The notes: generated by a model not told the origin, from the sequence alone. Counted from the stretch's first letter, positions 8,530 to 16,338 are shown. The stretch is DNA of 20,950 nt from an uncultured Parabacteroides sp. (GCA_937890135.1 CALBYC010000219.1:1-20950), one strand, 5' to 3'. A program made the numbers and translations.

Positions 8530-9744
8530 TTAGAACATATACATCATGACACACAAGACCCGATGGTTGGTCACCGTGTGCGTGTCACCTATCTTGCCCC
8601 TTTTGTCCGCAGTTCCAAACCAACCGATTGAAGGGGAATACTCCATGCCCCATTTCCAATGAGGCAAATTGTACGACAATTGGACATTGGCAGTCACCAA
8701 CTGCCCGACATCCAGGCCTGTCCCATATTGCGCTATGATATCTTTCCCTGTTCCCATATTTTTGAGGTATCCTATAAAAACACCTTGCTTCCACCGCTGT
8801 CCATGGATGACATTCAACCAAGTGGTAGAAATCCTGAACGGCGTGTATCGTTGTTCCCCCGTCCTGCCATCCATCGATGTCACGCCATATCCGCCCAACA
8901 TGCAGGTATGCGTCATGTTCGACCCCAACGTGCTTTTAGCGGAAACACTCCAGTCCTTTGTCTTATAACCGGCATGTGCTTCAAAGCTCAAAGTGGTGAT
9001 GCGTTCGTCAATCTTATATGTCTTTCCGTCAACCATATTATGAGTACGGGGCTTCAACGAGAGCATTTGCGCACCCGCACCCAACCGGAATCCACCTTGC
9101 TTGTAATCCGCTCCCGCATGTAGCTCAGGGATGCAGCTATTTTTCATATAGGATTCGCTCTTCCCTGCCGGCCCCGTCGAAAGGTACTGTAATTGCCACA
9201 AGGCCGTACCGGTAAACTGCCATTCGCCGAGAGTATGACGATAACGGAATTGCGGGGCGCGACTGAAAGCATTGAACGGGGCACCCGTGCTAAGGTTCAG
9301 CATTTCCGGATGGACATCGCCGAAAAACGGATGCCATGTCTGCCCTATCAAGAAAGAAGAGCGCTCATTGGAAAGCTGGATATAGGCATGGCGGATGCGC
9401 AGCAAGGCAAAGGAGGTGCTCGTGCCTCGGAAATCGGCTTCCAGCTTGGCCGAAGTATGGAAACTTCCCACCGATGGCCCGCCCAAGTCCAATCCCAACC
9501 GGGAATATAACAGATAAAAACTGCCGTTCGCTTGTGCGTTCAAGTCGTTTCCGTCCGCATCAAAGTCATGATCTTTCGGATACAGATGGAACAGCCCGTC
9601 CACTATCTCACCGTTTGCTCTTGAATTATAGAACAGGTCTCCCCGCACTTGCCCGTAAAAATGATAAGTGAAGTTTTTCTTTTGGGCATACGCATGCGAC
9701 ACACACAACAACAATACGGCAATCAAGCCAGCTCTTTTCACCAT
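8530..9744 (-). CDS. DcaP-like outer-membrane porin
   Basis: A 404-residue predicted outer-membrane barrel. An N-terminal signal peptide (MVKRAGLIAVLLLCVSHAYA, cleavage after about residue 20) is followed by short amphipathic strands rich in Tyr, Trp and Gly, and the protein ends in MMYMF, with the terminal Phe typical of barrels recognised by BAM. Segments such as GQTWHPFFGD and the opening FYGQVRGDLFYNS resemble the DcaP-like porin family; the solute is unknown. The open frame extends three codons upstream to a TTG, but ATG 9744 begins a clean signal peptide and leaves about 25 bases to the -7 element, so I prefer it. It is the first gene of a minus-strand run with the SUI1-like and AddA-like genes, and no terminator is visible after it. 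Confidence 0.78.
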   Translation of the reverse strand: MVKRAGLIAVLLLCVSHAYAQKKNFTYHFYGQVRGDLFYNSRANGEIVDGLFHLYPKDHDFDADGNDLNAQANGSFYLLYSRLGLDLGGPSVGSFHTSAKLEADFRGTSTSFALLRIRHAYIQLSNERSSFLIGQTWHPFFGDVHPEMLNLSTGAPFNAFSRAPQFRYRHTLGEWQFTGTALWQLQYLSTGPAGKSESYMKNSCIPELHAGADYKQGGFRLGAGAQMLSLKPRTHNMVDGKTYKIDERITTLSFEAHAGYKTKDWSVSAKSTLGSNMTHTCMLGGYGVTSMDGRTGEQRYTPFRISTTWLNVIHGQRWKQGVFIGYLKNMGTGKDIIAQYGTGLDVGQLVTANVQLSYNLPHWKWGMEYSPSIGWFGTADKRGKIGDTHTVTNHRVLCVMMYMF

Positions 9745-9768
9745 AAATTCCAAATTCTAACGTTTGCA

Positions 9769-9776
9769 CAAATATA
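9769..9776 (-). promoter_or_regulatory. Bacteroidota -7 promoter element for the porin-SUI1-addA run
   Basis: The minus strand reads TATATTTG, an exact TAnnTTTG match 24 bases upstream of ATG 9744. It is the only convincing promoter upstream of the three-gene run. Confidence 0.55.
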
Positions 9777-10103
9777 GAGCCTTTATTCGGTTAATACAGC
9801 ATTTAAGAGCTTAAATCGTCACTACTCCCTACCGGCACGGCAAAATCAGAAACTTCCTTTTGGCTTCCTTGGATTATAAAGTTCCCCTGGGTACGGGCCG
9901 GCATAAATCCTGCTTGGACTGTCCAGATAAGCAATAGGGACGATTATAGGAAAAGGTAGTGACCTTTTTCCAAAAAGGATGCGACCTTTTCCGAAATTCA
10001 TCGTATCCCCCATACGGCCTTCCAGTTATGTTATTGCCCATCTGTCACGGCATCTCGGATAATGGGGAATGCGTTTCTACAAAGCCCGTGCCGAGCATAC
10101 AAA
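9777..10103. other. Noncoding stretch upstream of the porin gene
   Basis: No open frame with coding character was found here, and no tRNA-like fold. The stretch holds the competing hairpins described at 9949-9992. Complementary 8-mers CGGCACGG (9833-9840) and CCGTGCCG (10086-10093) flank most of it. It could contain a structured leader, a small RNA, or decayed sequence; I cannot tell which. Confidence 0.4.
9949..9992. repeat. Four-segment competing hairpin element
   Basis: Four short segments alternate: GGAAAAGG (9949-9956), CCTTTTTCC (9963-9971), AAAAAGG (9972-9978) and CCTTTTCC (9985-9992). Segments 1 and 2, 2 and 3, 3 and 4, and 1 and 4 are all complementary, so mutually exclusive folds are possible on either strand. 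It is also an imperfect direct repeat of GACCTTTTTCC and GACCTTTTCC. Function unknown; an attenuator-like switch or a repetitive extragenic palindrome are both possible. Confidence 0.5.
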
Positions 10104-10140
10104 AAAGGGAATAAGCATAAGAAGCACACTTATTCCCTTT
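10104..10140 (-). terminator. Intrinsic terminator of the glyS-FKBP operon
   Basis: A perfect 12-bp stem (AAAGGGAATAAG at 10104-10115 and its complement at 10129-10140) with a 13-base loop. On the minus strand the downstream arm runs into a six-base T-tract (plus-strand A at 10101-10106). It lies 26 bases past the FKBP stop codon. Confidence 0.85.
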
Positions 10141-10154
10141 CACTGCATGCAGTG
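10141..10154. repeat. Perfect 14-bp palindrome next to the FKBP terminator
   Basis: CACTGCATGCAGTG is self-complementary throughout and directly abuts the terminator stem on the FKBP side. It may be part of the 3' UTR structure or a protein-binding site; nothing in the sequence decides. Confidence 0.5.
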
Positions 10155-10165
10155 TGGCAGGCTTT

Positions 10166-10741
10166 TTATTGGCTCACGATGCTTTCTACTTTCACTCTAA
10201 ATACCAAAGTGGTATAAGGATTGATTGTGACCGAACCGCTGGAATTCCCAGAAACACCATATCCCAACGAATAAGGGACCCATAACTCCCATTCGTCGCC
10301 TTCGTGCATATGCTGCAAAGCCGTGGTCCAACCATCAATCAAACCGGAAACAGTCGTTTCAAGCGGCTCGTCATCGTTTTCTTCCAATTTAGAGTCGAAT
10401 ACTTTTCCCCGAGCCAATACGCTATCCCTATCAGCAATATAGTTTCCATCCTCATCCACAATCAGGCAACCTTTATAATAGCATTTTACGACACTCGTAT
10501 AATAGATTGTCCTTGTTCCTTCGCCCTTCTTGATGACTTTGTACAGGATTTTACCATTTCCACTTTCGGAATTGATATATTCCATTCCATCGTCATACTG
10601 ACGTTTGTCAAAAGCCTCGATGTTCGCCGCTTTCCACGCTTCGTCTACCGGAAGGTAGTTGTTGGAATTATCATCCGAGCAGCTTGCGAATAAAAACAGC
10701 AAACCGCACATCACACACGCTATATGCCAATACTTGTTCAT
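10166..10741 (-). CDS. FKBP-type peptidyl-prolyl isomerase lipoprotein
   Basis: A 191-residue lipoprotein that should speed proline cis-trans isomerisation during folding of envelope proteins. The signal peptide ends in a lipobox LFASC with the acylated Cys at residue 21. The following SDDNSN is acidic, resembling the Bacteroidota signal that sends lipoproteins to the cell surface, though periplasmic anchoring is also possible. The FKBP domain covers about residues 60-190: VFDSK, then SGLIDGWTTALQHMHEGDEW, then YSLGYG and PYTTLVFRVKVES at the end, in standard family order. An insert of about 20 residues (DEDGNYIADRDSV) interrupts the early strands. The ATG is 9 bases after the glyS stop, so it is the second gene of that operon, and a strong terminator follows. 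Confidence 0.9.
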   Translation of the reverse strand: MNKYWHIACVMCGLLFLFASCSDDNSNNYLPVDEAWKAANIEAFDKRQYDDGMEYINSESGNGKILYKVIKKGEGTRTIYYTSVVKCYYKGCLIVDEDGNYIADRDSVLARGKVFDSKLEENDDEPLETTVSGLIDGWTTALQHMHEGDEWELWVPYSLGYGVSGNSSGSVTINPYTTLVFRVKVESIVSQ

Positions 10742-10750
10742 CTTTGCAAC

Positions 10751-12298
10751 TTAATCTTCAACAATTTTCTTCAATAAACTCTTCATGCTTACCTTGTCCG
10801 ATATGATGCCGTGCAACTCATCGATGCTGACACGCTCTTGCTCCATCGTGTCACGGAAGCGGATGGTCACGCAATTATCCTTCAACGTGTCGTGGTCTAC
10901 GGTGATGCAATACGGCGTACCGATTGCATCTTGACGGCGGTAACGCTTGCCGATGGAATCCTTTTCATCATACTGGCAACGGAAGTCAAGGCGCAACATT
11001 TGCATGATTTCTTCCGCTTTTTCAGGCAGGCCGTCTTTCTTCACCAAAGGTAAAACGGCTAATTTCACAGGAGCCAGCGCAGCCGGCAATTTCAATACGA
11101 CGCGAGTTTCGCCATTGTCCAGCTTCTCCTCACAATAAGCTCCGGACATGATGCTCAAGAATACACGGTCTACGCCAATGGATGTTTCAATCACATACGG
11201 TGTATAGCTTTGGTTCAATTCCGGATCGAAGTATTGGATCTTCTTGCCGGAGAATTTCTCATGCTGGCTCAAATCAAAGTTGGTGCGGCTATGGATGCCT
11301 TCTACCTCCTTGAAGCCAAATGGCATTTCAAACTCGATGTCGGTTGCCGCATTGGCATAATGGGCCAATTTCTCATGGTCGTGGAAACGGTATTTCCCAT
11401 CTCCCAATCCCATAGCCTTATGCCATTTCAAGCGGGTTTCTTTCCATTTCTTGAACCAATTCATCTCATCACCCGGACGAACAAAGAACTGCATTTCCAT
11501 CTGTTCGAACTCTCGCATGCGGAAAATGAACTGGCGGGCAACTATTTCATTACGGAACGCTTTGCCTATCTGGGCAATGCCGAAAGGAATCTTCATGCGT
11601 CCCGTCTTTTGGACATTCAAAAAGTTCACAAAAATGCCTTGGGCCGTTTCCGGGCGCAAGTAAACCTTCATGGAGCCATCGGCCGTTGAACCCATTTCTG
11701 TGGAGAACATCAAATTGAACTGGCGGACATCAGTCCAGTTACGCGTCCCAGATATAGGGCAAACTATTTCACAGTCCAATATCAACTGACGCAAATCCTC
11801 GAAATTGGAATCGTTCATGTCTTTTGAATAACGTTCGTGGATTTCATTCCACTTTGCCTGATGCTCCAAGACACGGGGATTCGTTGCCCTGAACTCAACC
11901 TCATTGAAAGCTTCACCATATTTTTTAGCAGCCTTGGCAACTTCCTTGTCAATCTTCTCCTCAATTTTCCCCAAGTGGTCTTCAATCAAGACATCAGCAC
12001 GATAACGCTTTTTGGAATCCTTATTATCAATCAACGGGTCATTGAATGCATCCACATGGCCTGAAGCTTTCCAGATGGTAGGATGGATGAATATAGCAGA
12101 ATCCAGACCTACAATGTTTTCATGCAACAGCGTCATGCTGTCCCACCAATATTTCTTGATATTGTTTTTCAACTCAACACCGTTTTGTCCGTAGTCGTAA
12201 ACAGCGCCTAATCCGTCATAGATTTCTGATGAAGGAAAAACAAAACCGTATTCCTTGCAATGTGATACTAACTTCTTAAAAACATCTTCTTGTGCCAT
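10751..12298 (-). CDS. glyS: Glycyl-tRNA synthetase, homodimeric class II type
   Basis: A 515-residue class II aminoacyl-tRNA synthetase charging tRNA-Gly. It is the single-chain alpha2 type (eukaryote/Bacteroidota/Gram-positive style), not the alpha2beta2 GlyQ/GlyS of E. coli. Visible features: YGPxG-like N-terminal region as GAVYDYGQNG (31-40), RPETAQGIF (215-223), motif 2 as GKAFRNEI (245-252) with FRMREFEQMEMQFF (259-272), motif 3 as ETSIGVDR (371-378), and a C-terminal anticodon-binding domain from about 405 (PVKLAVLPL onward). All motifs and the length are normal. It is the first gene of a two-gene operon with an FKBP lipoprotein and is divergent from the Tat-exported oxidoreductase gene. 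Confidence 0.97.
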   Translation of the reverse strand: MAQEDVFKKLVSHCKEYGFVFPSSEIYDGLGAVYDYGQNGVELKNNIKKYWWDSMTLLHENIVGLDSAIFIHPTIWKASGHVDAFNDPLIDNKDSKKRYRADVLIEDHLGKIEEKIDKEVAKAAKKYGEAFNEVEFRATNPRVLEHQAKWNEIHERYSKDMNDSNFEDLRQLILDCEIVCPISGTRNWTDVRQFNLMFSTEMGSTADGSMKVYLRPETAQGIFVNFLNVQKTGRMKIPFGIAQIGKAFRNEIVARQFIFRMREFEQMEMQFFVRPGDEMNWFKKWKETRLKWHKAMGLGDGKYRFHDHEKLAHYANAATDIEFEMPFGFKEVEGIHSRTNFDLSQHEKFSGKKIQYFDPELNQSYTPYVIETSIGVDRVFLSIMSGAYCEEKLDNGETRVVLKLPAALAPVKLAVLPLVKKDGLPEKAEEIMQMLRLDFRCQYDEKDSIGKRYRRQDAIGTPYCITVDHDTLKDNCVTIRFRDTMEQERVSIDELHGIISDKVSMKSLLKKIVED

Positions 12299-12338
12299 AA
12301 TGAATACCCTTCAATTATACATTTTCTCATTAATACTG

Positions 12339-12346
12339 CAAAGTAA
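12339..12346 (-). promoter_or_regulatory. Possible -7 promoter element for glyS
   Basis: The minus strand reads TTACTTTG, one mismatch from TAnnTTTG, about 40 bases upstream of the glyS ATG. No better candidate was seen in the 141-base divergent gap. Confidence 0.35.
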
Positions 12347-12389
12347 GCGATTTTTTCATTACGAATGATGGTATATTCTATAAAAATAG

Positions 12390-12397
12390 TATCTTTA
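12390..12397 (+). promoter_or_regulatory. Possible -7 promoter element for the Gfo/Idh-SGNH operon
   Basis: TATCTTTA differs from TAnnTTTG only in the last base and lies 42 bases before ATG 12440. It sits downstream of an alternative in-frame ATG at 12365, which argues against that longer start. Confidence 0.4.
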
Positions 12398-12439
12398 CAC
12401 CAATTAATCAGTCACAATGACTTTATCATCAAAACAACC

Positions 12440-13879
12440 ATGACAAATTCGGAAATATCTCGTCGCAAGTTCCTGAAACAGGCCCTTGCTCTTTCGGCAG
12501 TCACTGCCCTTCCTTCTTTCTGGATACCGGCAAAAGCAAACACATTACCCGGGATTCCTCGTATTAGCGCAAACGACCGTGTCAACATCGCTTTCATAGG
12601 CATTGGAAATCGAGGCGGAGAAATAGCAAAAGAGCTATATAAAACAGGATTATGTAATGTCGTAGCTTTATGTGACGTGGACATGGGTGCCAAACATACC
12701 CAAGAAATCATCTCTATGTTCCCGAAAGCACCCCGCTTTCAGGACTTCCGCAAGATGTTCGACCAAATGGGAGATAAAATTGATGCTGTAACTGTCGGAG
12801 TACCGGATCATTCCCATTTCCCCATCACCATCGAAGCCATGGCCCATGGCAAACATGTTTATGTTGAAAAACCATTGGCTCGTACGTTCCATGAAATAGA
12901 AGTCATGATGCGCGCTGCAAAAAAATATGGCGTGGTCACCCAAATGGGCAACCAAGGTCACTCCGAAGCCAACTACTTCCAGTTTAAAGCCTGGCAGGAA
13001 GCCGGCATCATAAAAGACGTAACTGCCATCACGGCACACATGAATAGTCCGCGCCGCTGGCATGGATGGAATCCGAACATCAAGCATATGCCTATGGGGG
13101 AACCTATTCCTGAAACAATGGATTGGGATACTTGGTTGGGGGTAGTGCAATACCACGACTATAACCATGATTATCATTTGGGACAATGGCGCTGCTGGTA
13201 TGATTTCGGTATGGGTGCATTGGGCGACTGGGGGGCACACATCTTGGACACAGCCCATCAGTTCCTCGATTTGGGATTGCCTTCAGAAGTGAATCCGCTT
13301 TATTTGAAGGAACACAATCCTTTCTTTTATCCGATTTCATCCACTATTTTATTCAAATTTCCCGAAAGAGGGAACATGCCTGCTTGCGATGTCACATGGT
13401 ATGACGGTTTGGACAACATACCAGCTGTTCCGGAAGGATATGGCGTTTCCGAACTTGATTCCAACATTCCAACTGTCAACGGAGGTAAAATCCAACCTTC
13501 CAAATTGAATCCGGGAAAAGAAATCTATTCAAAAGAACTGACATTCAAAGGAGGTTCTCACGGCAGTACTTTGTCCATCATTCCAAGTGAAAAGGCTAAA
13601 GAGATGGAATCGCGCCTGCCAGAAGTCCCTAAAAGTCCATCCAATCACTTCGCCAATTTCTTGCTGGCTTGCCAAGGAAAAGAGAAGACTCGTTCACCTT
13701 TCGAAATAGCAGGACTTCTCAGCCAAGTTTTCTGCCTGGGAGTATTGGCGCAACGGTTAAACCGCAAATTGGTTTTCGACCGTGAAACCAAACAGATAAC
13801 AAACGACCCATTTGCCAATAAAATGTTGGTGGGTGAAGCCCCTCGTAAAGGATGGGAACAGTATTATAATATTTATTAA
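12440..13879 (+). CDS. Tat-exported Gfo/Idh/MocA-family oxidoreductase
   Basis: A 479-residue NAD(P)-dependent sugar-type oxidoreductase carrying a twin-arginine signal: SRRKFLKQ at residues 7-14, then a hydrophobic stretch ending around AKA (31-33). The Rossmann fold starts at RVNIAFIGIGNRGGE with GIGNRG at 54-59 and a CDVD acidic turn at 78-81; the family EKP motif is at 143-145. A later segment, GDWGAHILDTAHQF, fits the conserved histidine region of secreted family members, and the C-terminal half looks like the bacterial-type Gfo/Idh/MocA C-terminal domain. Export by Tat means it folds with cofactor in the cytoplasm and acts in the periplasm; the substrate is unknown. GH109 glycosidases share this architecture, but I see no specific reason to choose that family. 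An upstream ATG at 12365 would bury the Tat signal. The stop overlaps the next start by one base. Confidence 0.9.
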   Translation: MTNSEISRRKFLKQALALSAVTALPSFWIPAKANTLPGIPRISANDRVNIAFIGIGNRGGEIAKELYKTGLCNVVALCDVDMGAKHTQEIISMFPKAPRFQDFRKMFDQMGDKIDAVTVGVPDHSHFPITIEAMAHGKHVYVEKPLARTFHEIEVMMRAAKKYGVVTQMGNQGHSEANYFQFKAWQEAGIIKDVTAITAHMNSPRRWHGWNPNIKHMPMGEPIPETMDWDTWLGVVQYHDYNHDYHLGQWRCWYDFGMGALGDWGAHILDTAHQFLDLGLPSEVNPLYLKEHNPFFYPISSTILFKFPERGNMPACDVTWYDGLDNIPAVPEGYGVSELDSNIPTVNGGKIQPSKLNPGKEIYSKELTFKGGSHGSTLSIIPSEKAKEMESRLPEVPKSPSNHFANFLLACQGKEKTRSPFEIAGLLSQVFCLGVLAQRLNRKLVFDRETKQITNDPFANKMLVGEAPRKGWEQYYNIY

Positions 13880-15633
13880 TGCATATGAACTTACGTAATT
13901 ATTTATTATCTACCCTGTTCATTTGTGCAAGCACTTTCCTTGTGCCTGCACAAACGAAATGGGTAAATCCCCTGGTTGACACACCTAACGGGATACATGG
14001 ACAGTATTGGCAAGGGGAAATAAAAGGAAGTTATGTCCGTCTTCCTGACCGTGTCCGCTCTAAAGTTCGAGATGACGTATGGAATTTATCCCGCCATAGC
14101 GCAGGACTTTCCATCGTTTTCCGAAGCAACGCTCCGGAAATTAAGGTTCGTTATGGTGTTACGGGCGGGCTGTGTTGGTCTCAGATGCCTTCCACCGGCG
14201 TTTCTGGCATCGATTTATATGCAACCGATTTGAATGGCGGCCGTCATTGGTGTAGCGGAAATTTTACGTTCGGCGATACCATTTCATATATCTATAGTAA
14301 TCTTACATACGACACGAAAGACCGCGGATATGAATATCATTTGTATCTACCTCTTTATAATGGAGTCAAGTGGCTGGAAATAGGTGTTCCTGAGCATAAC
14401 CAACTGGTTTTTGAACCAGCATCCGTTGAAAAACCTATCGTTGTTTATGGCACTTCCATTGCCCAAGGAGCTTGCGCTTCCCGACCAGGCATGGCTTGGA
14501 CAAATATTATCGAAAGGGAGATGGAACATCCTATCATCAACTTGGGATTCTCCGGCAATGGGAAATTGGAGCCGGAGCTATTTGACATCTTATCTGAAAT
14601 AGATGCAAAACTCTATATCATCGATTGCATGCCTAACTTGTTCGGTGAAGCGTCTGCCGTTATATACGACCGTACGGTGAACGGTGTGCACCGTCTGCGC
14701 GAAAAACATTCCACTCCTATCTTGTTAGTGGAACACAGCGGTTATACCAATTACGAAACCAATATTAAAAAAGAAGAGTCTTTTAGGAAAGCCAATCTTG
14801 AGCTGAAAAGAGCATATAATGCTTTAAAAAAAGAAGGCATAAAAGATATCTATTACATGACGCATGAAGAGATAGGACTTACCATGGACGATATGGTAGA
14901 AGGCATCCATCCATCTGATTTAGGTATGCGTAAACATGCTGACAATTACAGTAAAAAAATAAAAGAAATCTTACATGAAGATTGTGAAAAAAGGACGGTT
15001 TTCACTCCTTGTAAGCAACAGCGTGACTGGTACGATTGGAACGACAGACACGAAGCTATCCTGAAAATGAACCGGATGAAATCTCCTGATATCCTTTTGA
15101 TAGGTAATTCCATCACACATTTTTGGGGAGGCGAACCAACATTTTCCATCGTGAACGGTAAAGATGCATGGGACAACCTGTTCAAAGGAAAGAACGTACG
15201 CAATTTGGGTTTTGGATGGGATCGCATAGAAAATGCATTATGGCGAATTTACCATGGTGAATTAGATGGTTTCAATGCTAAAAAGATATTCCTGTTGATG
15301 GGAACAAACAACTTGGATATAAACAGCAATGAAGAAATCGTCTGCGGCATTCAAGAGCTTGTCCGGGCTATACGTTTTAGGCAACCTGAAGCACATATAT
15401 ATGTCTGCGGCATATTGCCTCGCAACGGGAAAGACTATAGAATAACCCAAATAAACAAATCATTGCAAATGAGGTTGCAACCTGATGAAATGACTTTTGT
15501 GGATATGTCACCCACCCTTTCTAATCCGGATGGTTATATAAACAAATCTCTTTTCACCGATGGCACACATCCCAATGCGGAAGGTTATAAACGAATGGCT
15601 GAAATACTAAAACAATATGTGAACGAACCCTAG
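13879..15633 (+). CDS. Two-domain SGNH/GDSL hydrolase (probable carbohydrate esterase)
   Basis: A 584-residue exported protein with a signal peptide (cleavage near VPA-QT, about residue 24). An N-terminal beta domain contains the GxDLY signature GIDLYA (110-115). The first SGNH domain follows: GTSIAQG with Ser193, GFSGNG (223-228), a CMPN block with Asn253, and HPSDLG with His344. The second SGNH domain starts near 400: GNSI with Ser411, GFGWDR (444-449), GTNN with Asn477, and DGTHPN with Asp561 and His564. Both domains retain the nucleophile, oxyanion Asn and His. In domain 1 the residue three before His344 is Glu341 instead of the usual Asp. Likely deacylation of sugar or glycan esters in the periplasm. 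Its ATG overlaps the oxidoreductase stop (TAATG), indicating translational coupling; an alternative ATG lies two codons later. Confidence 0.88.
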   Translation: MHMNLRNYLLSTLFICASTFLVPAQTKWVNPLVDTPNGIHGQYWQGEIKGSYVRLPDRVRSKVRDDVWNLSRHSAGLSIVFRSNAPEIKVRYGVTGGLCWSQMPSTGVSGIDLYATDLNGGRHWCSGNFTFGDTISYIYSNLTYDTKDRGYEYHLYLPLYNGVKWLEIGVPEHNQLVFEPASVEKPIVVYGTSIAQGACASRPGMAWTNIIEREMEHPIINLGFSGNGKLEPELFDILSEIDAKLYIIDCMPNLFGEASAVIYDRTVNGVHRLREKHSTPILLVEHSGYTNYETNIKKEESFRKANLELKRAYNALKKEGIKDIYYMTHEEIGLTMDDMVEGIHPSDLGMRKHADNYSKKIKEILHEDCEKRTVFTPCKQQRDWYDWNDRHEAILKMNRMKSPDILLIGNSITHFWGGEPTFSIVNGKDAWDNLFKGKNVRNLGFGWDRIENALWRIYHGELDGFNAKKIFLLMGTNNLDINSNEEIVCGIQELVRAIRFRQPEAHIYVCGILPRNGKDYRITQINKSLQMRLQPDEMTFVDMSPTLSNPDGYINKSLFTDGTHPNAEGYKRMAEILKQYVNEP

Positions 15634-15657
15634 TATCACTTTTCTATCTTTCCAACA

Positions 15658-15690
15658 AACAACGCCTTTCAAGCCATGGAAGGCGTTGTT
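15658..15690 (+). terminator. Intrinsic terminator of the Gfo/Idh-SGNH operon
   Basis: An 11-bp perfect stem (AACAACGCCTT at 15658-15668, complement at 15680-15690) is followed directly by the T-rich run GTTTTTATTT. It lies 24 bases past the SGNH stop. Confidence 0.88.
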
Positions 15691-15707
15691 GTTTTTATTT
15701 AGGATAG

Positions 15708-15739
15708 TAGTTGATGACTGTGAACAATGTCATCAACTA
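15708..15739 (+). terminator. Second hairpin terminator between convergent operons
   Basis: TAGTTGATGAC (15708-15718) pairs perfectly with 15729-15739 around a 10-base loop. GTTTTT follows on the plus strand, so it backs up the first terminator. On the minus strand it lies just past the TrmH-like stop but lacks a T-tract, so that strand is less certain. Confidence 0.7.
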
Positions 15740-15747
15740 GTTTTTCA

Positions 15748-16275
15748 CTACCTCAATTGTTTAAAAAGTTCCCAAATGACGATTCCTGTCGTAACCGAAA
15801 CGTTCAAAGAATGTTTAGTCCCGAATTGGGGTACCTCAATGCACATATCGCACTTATCAACTACCGACTGTTGAACACCTTTAACCTCATTTCCCATGAT
15901 TATGGCATACTTTTTATTCTTGTCCAGCAGCAGTTTGTCTAACATGACGCTCCCTTCTACCTGTTCCACTGCACACACCACAAACCCTTGTTGCTTTAAG
16001 TTATCAACAGCCTCCAAAGTATCTTCAAAATATCTCCAATCCACCGACTCCTCAGCTCCCAAAGCCGTTTTATGGATTTCTACATTTGGAGGACAAGCCG
16101 TTATGCCACACAAATAGATAGATTCAACCCTGAACGCATCGGATGTACGGAATACGGAGCCGACGTTGTTCAAGCTACGGATATGATCAAGTATGACAAC
16201 TAACGGAATCTTCGGGCTTTCTTTATAAGCTTCCGGAGTAAGCCTGTTTAATTCTGTTACTTTTAATTTGCGCAT
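15748..16275 (-). CDS. SpoU/TrmH-family RNA 2'-O-methyltransferase
   Basis: A 175-residue SPOUT-fold methyltransferase that should methylate a ribose 2'-OH in tRNA or rRNA using SAM. The three family motifs are all present: motif 1 NNVGSVFRTSDAF (36-48) with its catalytic Arg, motif 2 MGNEVKGV (127-134), and motif 3 in IEVPQFGTKHSLNVSVTTGI (146-165), which forms the trefoil knot. The protein is short, with almost no N-terminal RNA-binding extension, as in TrmL/TrmH-like minimal enzymes, so the target nucleotide cannot be named. It stands alone on the minus strand with a perfect -7 element 56 bases upstream, divergent from nadA across a long AT-rich gap. Confidence 0.92.
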   Translation of the reverse strand: MRKLKVTELNRLTPEAYKESPKIPLVVILDHIRSLNNVGSVFRTSDAFRVESIYLCGITACPPNVEIHKTALGAEESVDWRYFEDTLEAVDNLKQQGFVVCAVEQVEGSVMLDKLLLDKNKKYAIIMGNEVKGVQQSVVDKCDMCIEVPQFGTKHSLNVSVTTGIVIWELFKQLR

Positions 16276-16330
16276 ATGTTATGGATTTATAATCGGTGAA
16301 TTACTGTTTATATCCTATTCATAACCCGTG

Positions 16331-16338
16331 CAAATATA
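16331..16338 (-). promoter_or_regulatory. Bacteroidota -7 promoter element for the TrmH-like gene
   Basis: The minus strand reads TATATTTG, an exact TAnnTTTG match, implying a 5' leader of roughly 50 bases before ATG 16275. Confidence 0.55.

Noticed and set aside
8659..9510. Several plus-strand frames of 100-150 codons
   Set aside because: All lie opposite the porin gene, and none has a recognisable domain or a plausible start region.
12668..13258. A 196-codon open frame on the minus strand
   Set aside because: It is antisense to the Gfo/Idh/MocA gene and shows no domain, signal or upstream promoter.
15658..15739. Attachment site or insertion-sequence ends suggested by two successive inverted repeats
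   Set aside because: Both are hairpins followed by T-runs behind a stop codon, the pattern of intrinsic terminators; no transposase, target duplication or integrase is nearby.
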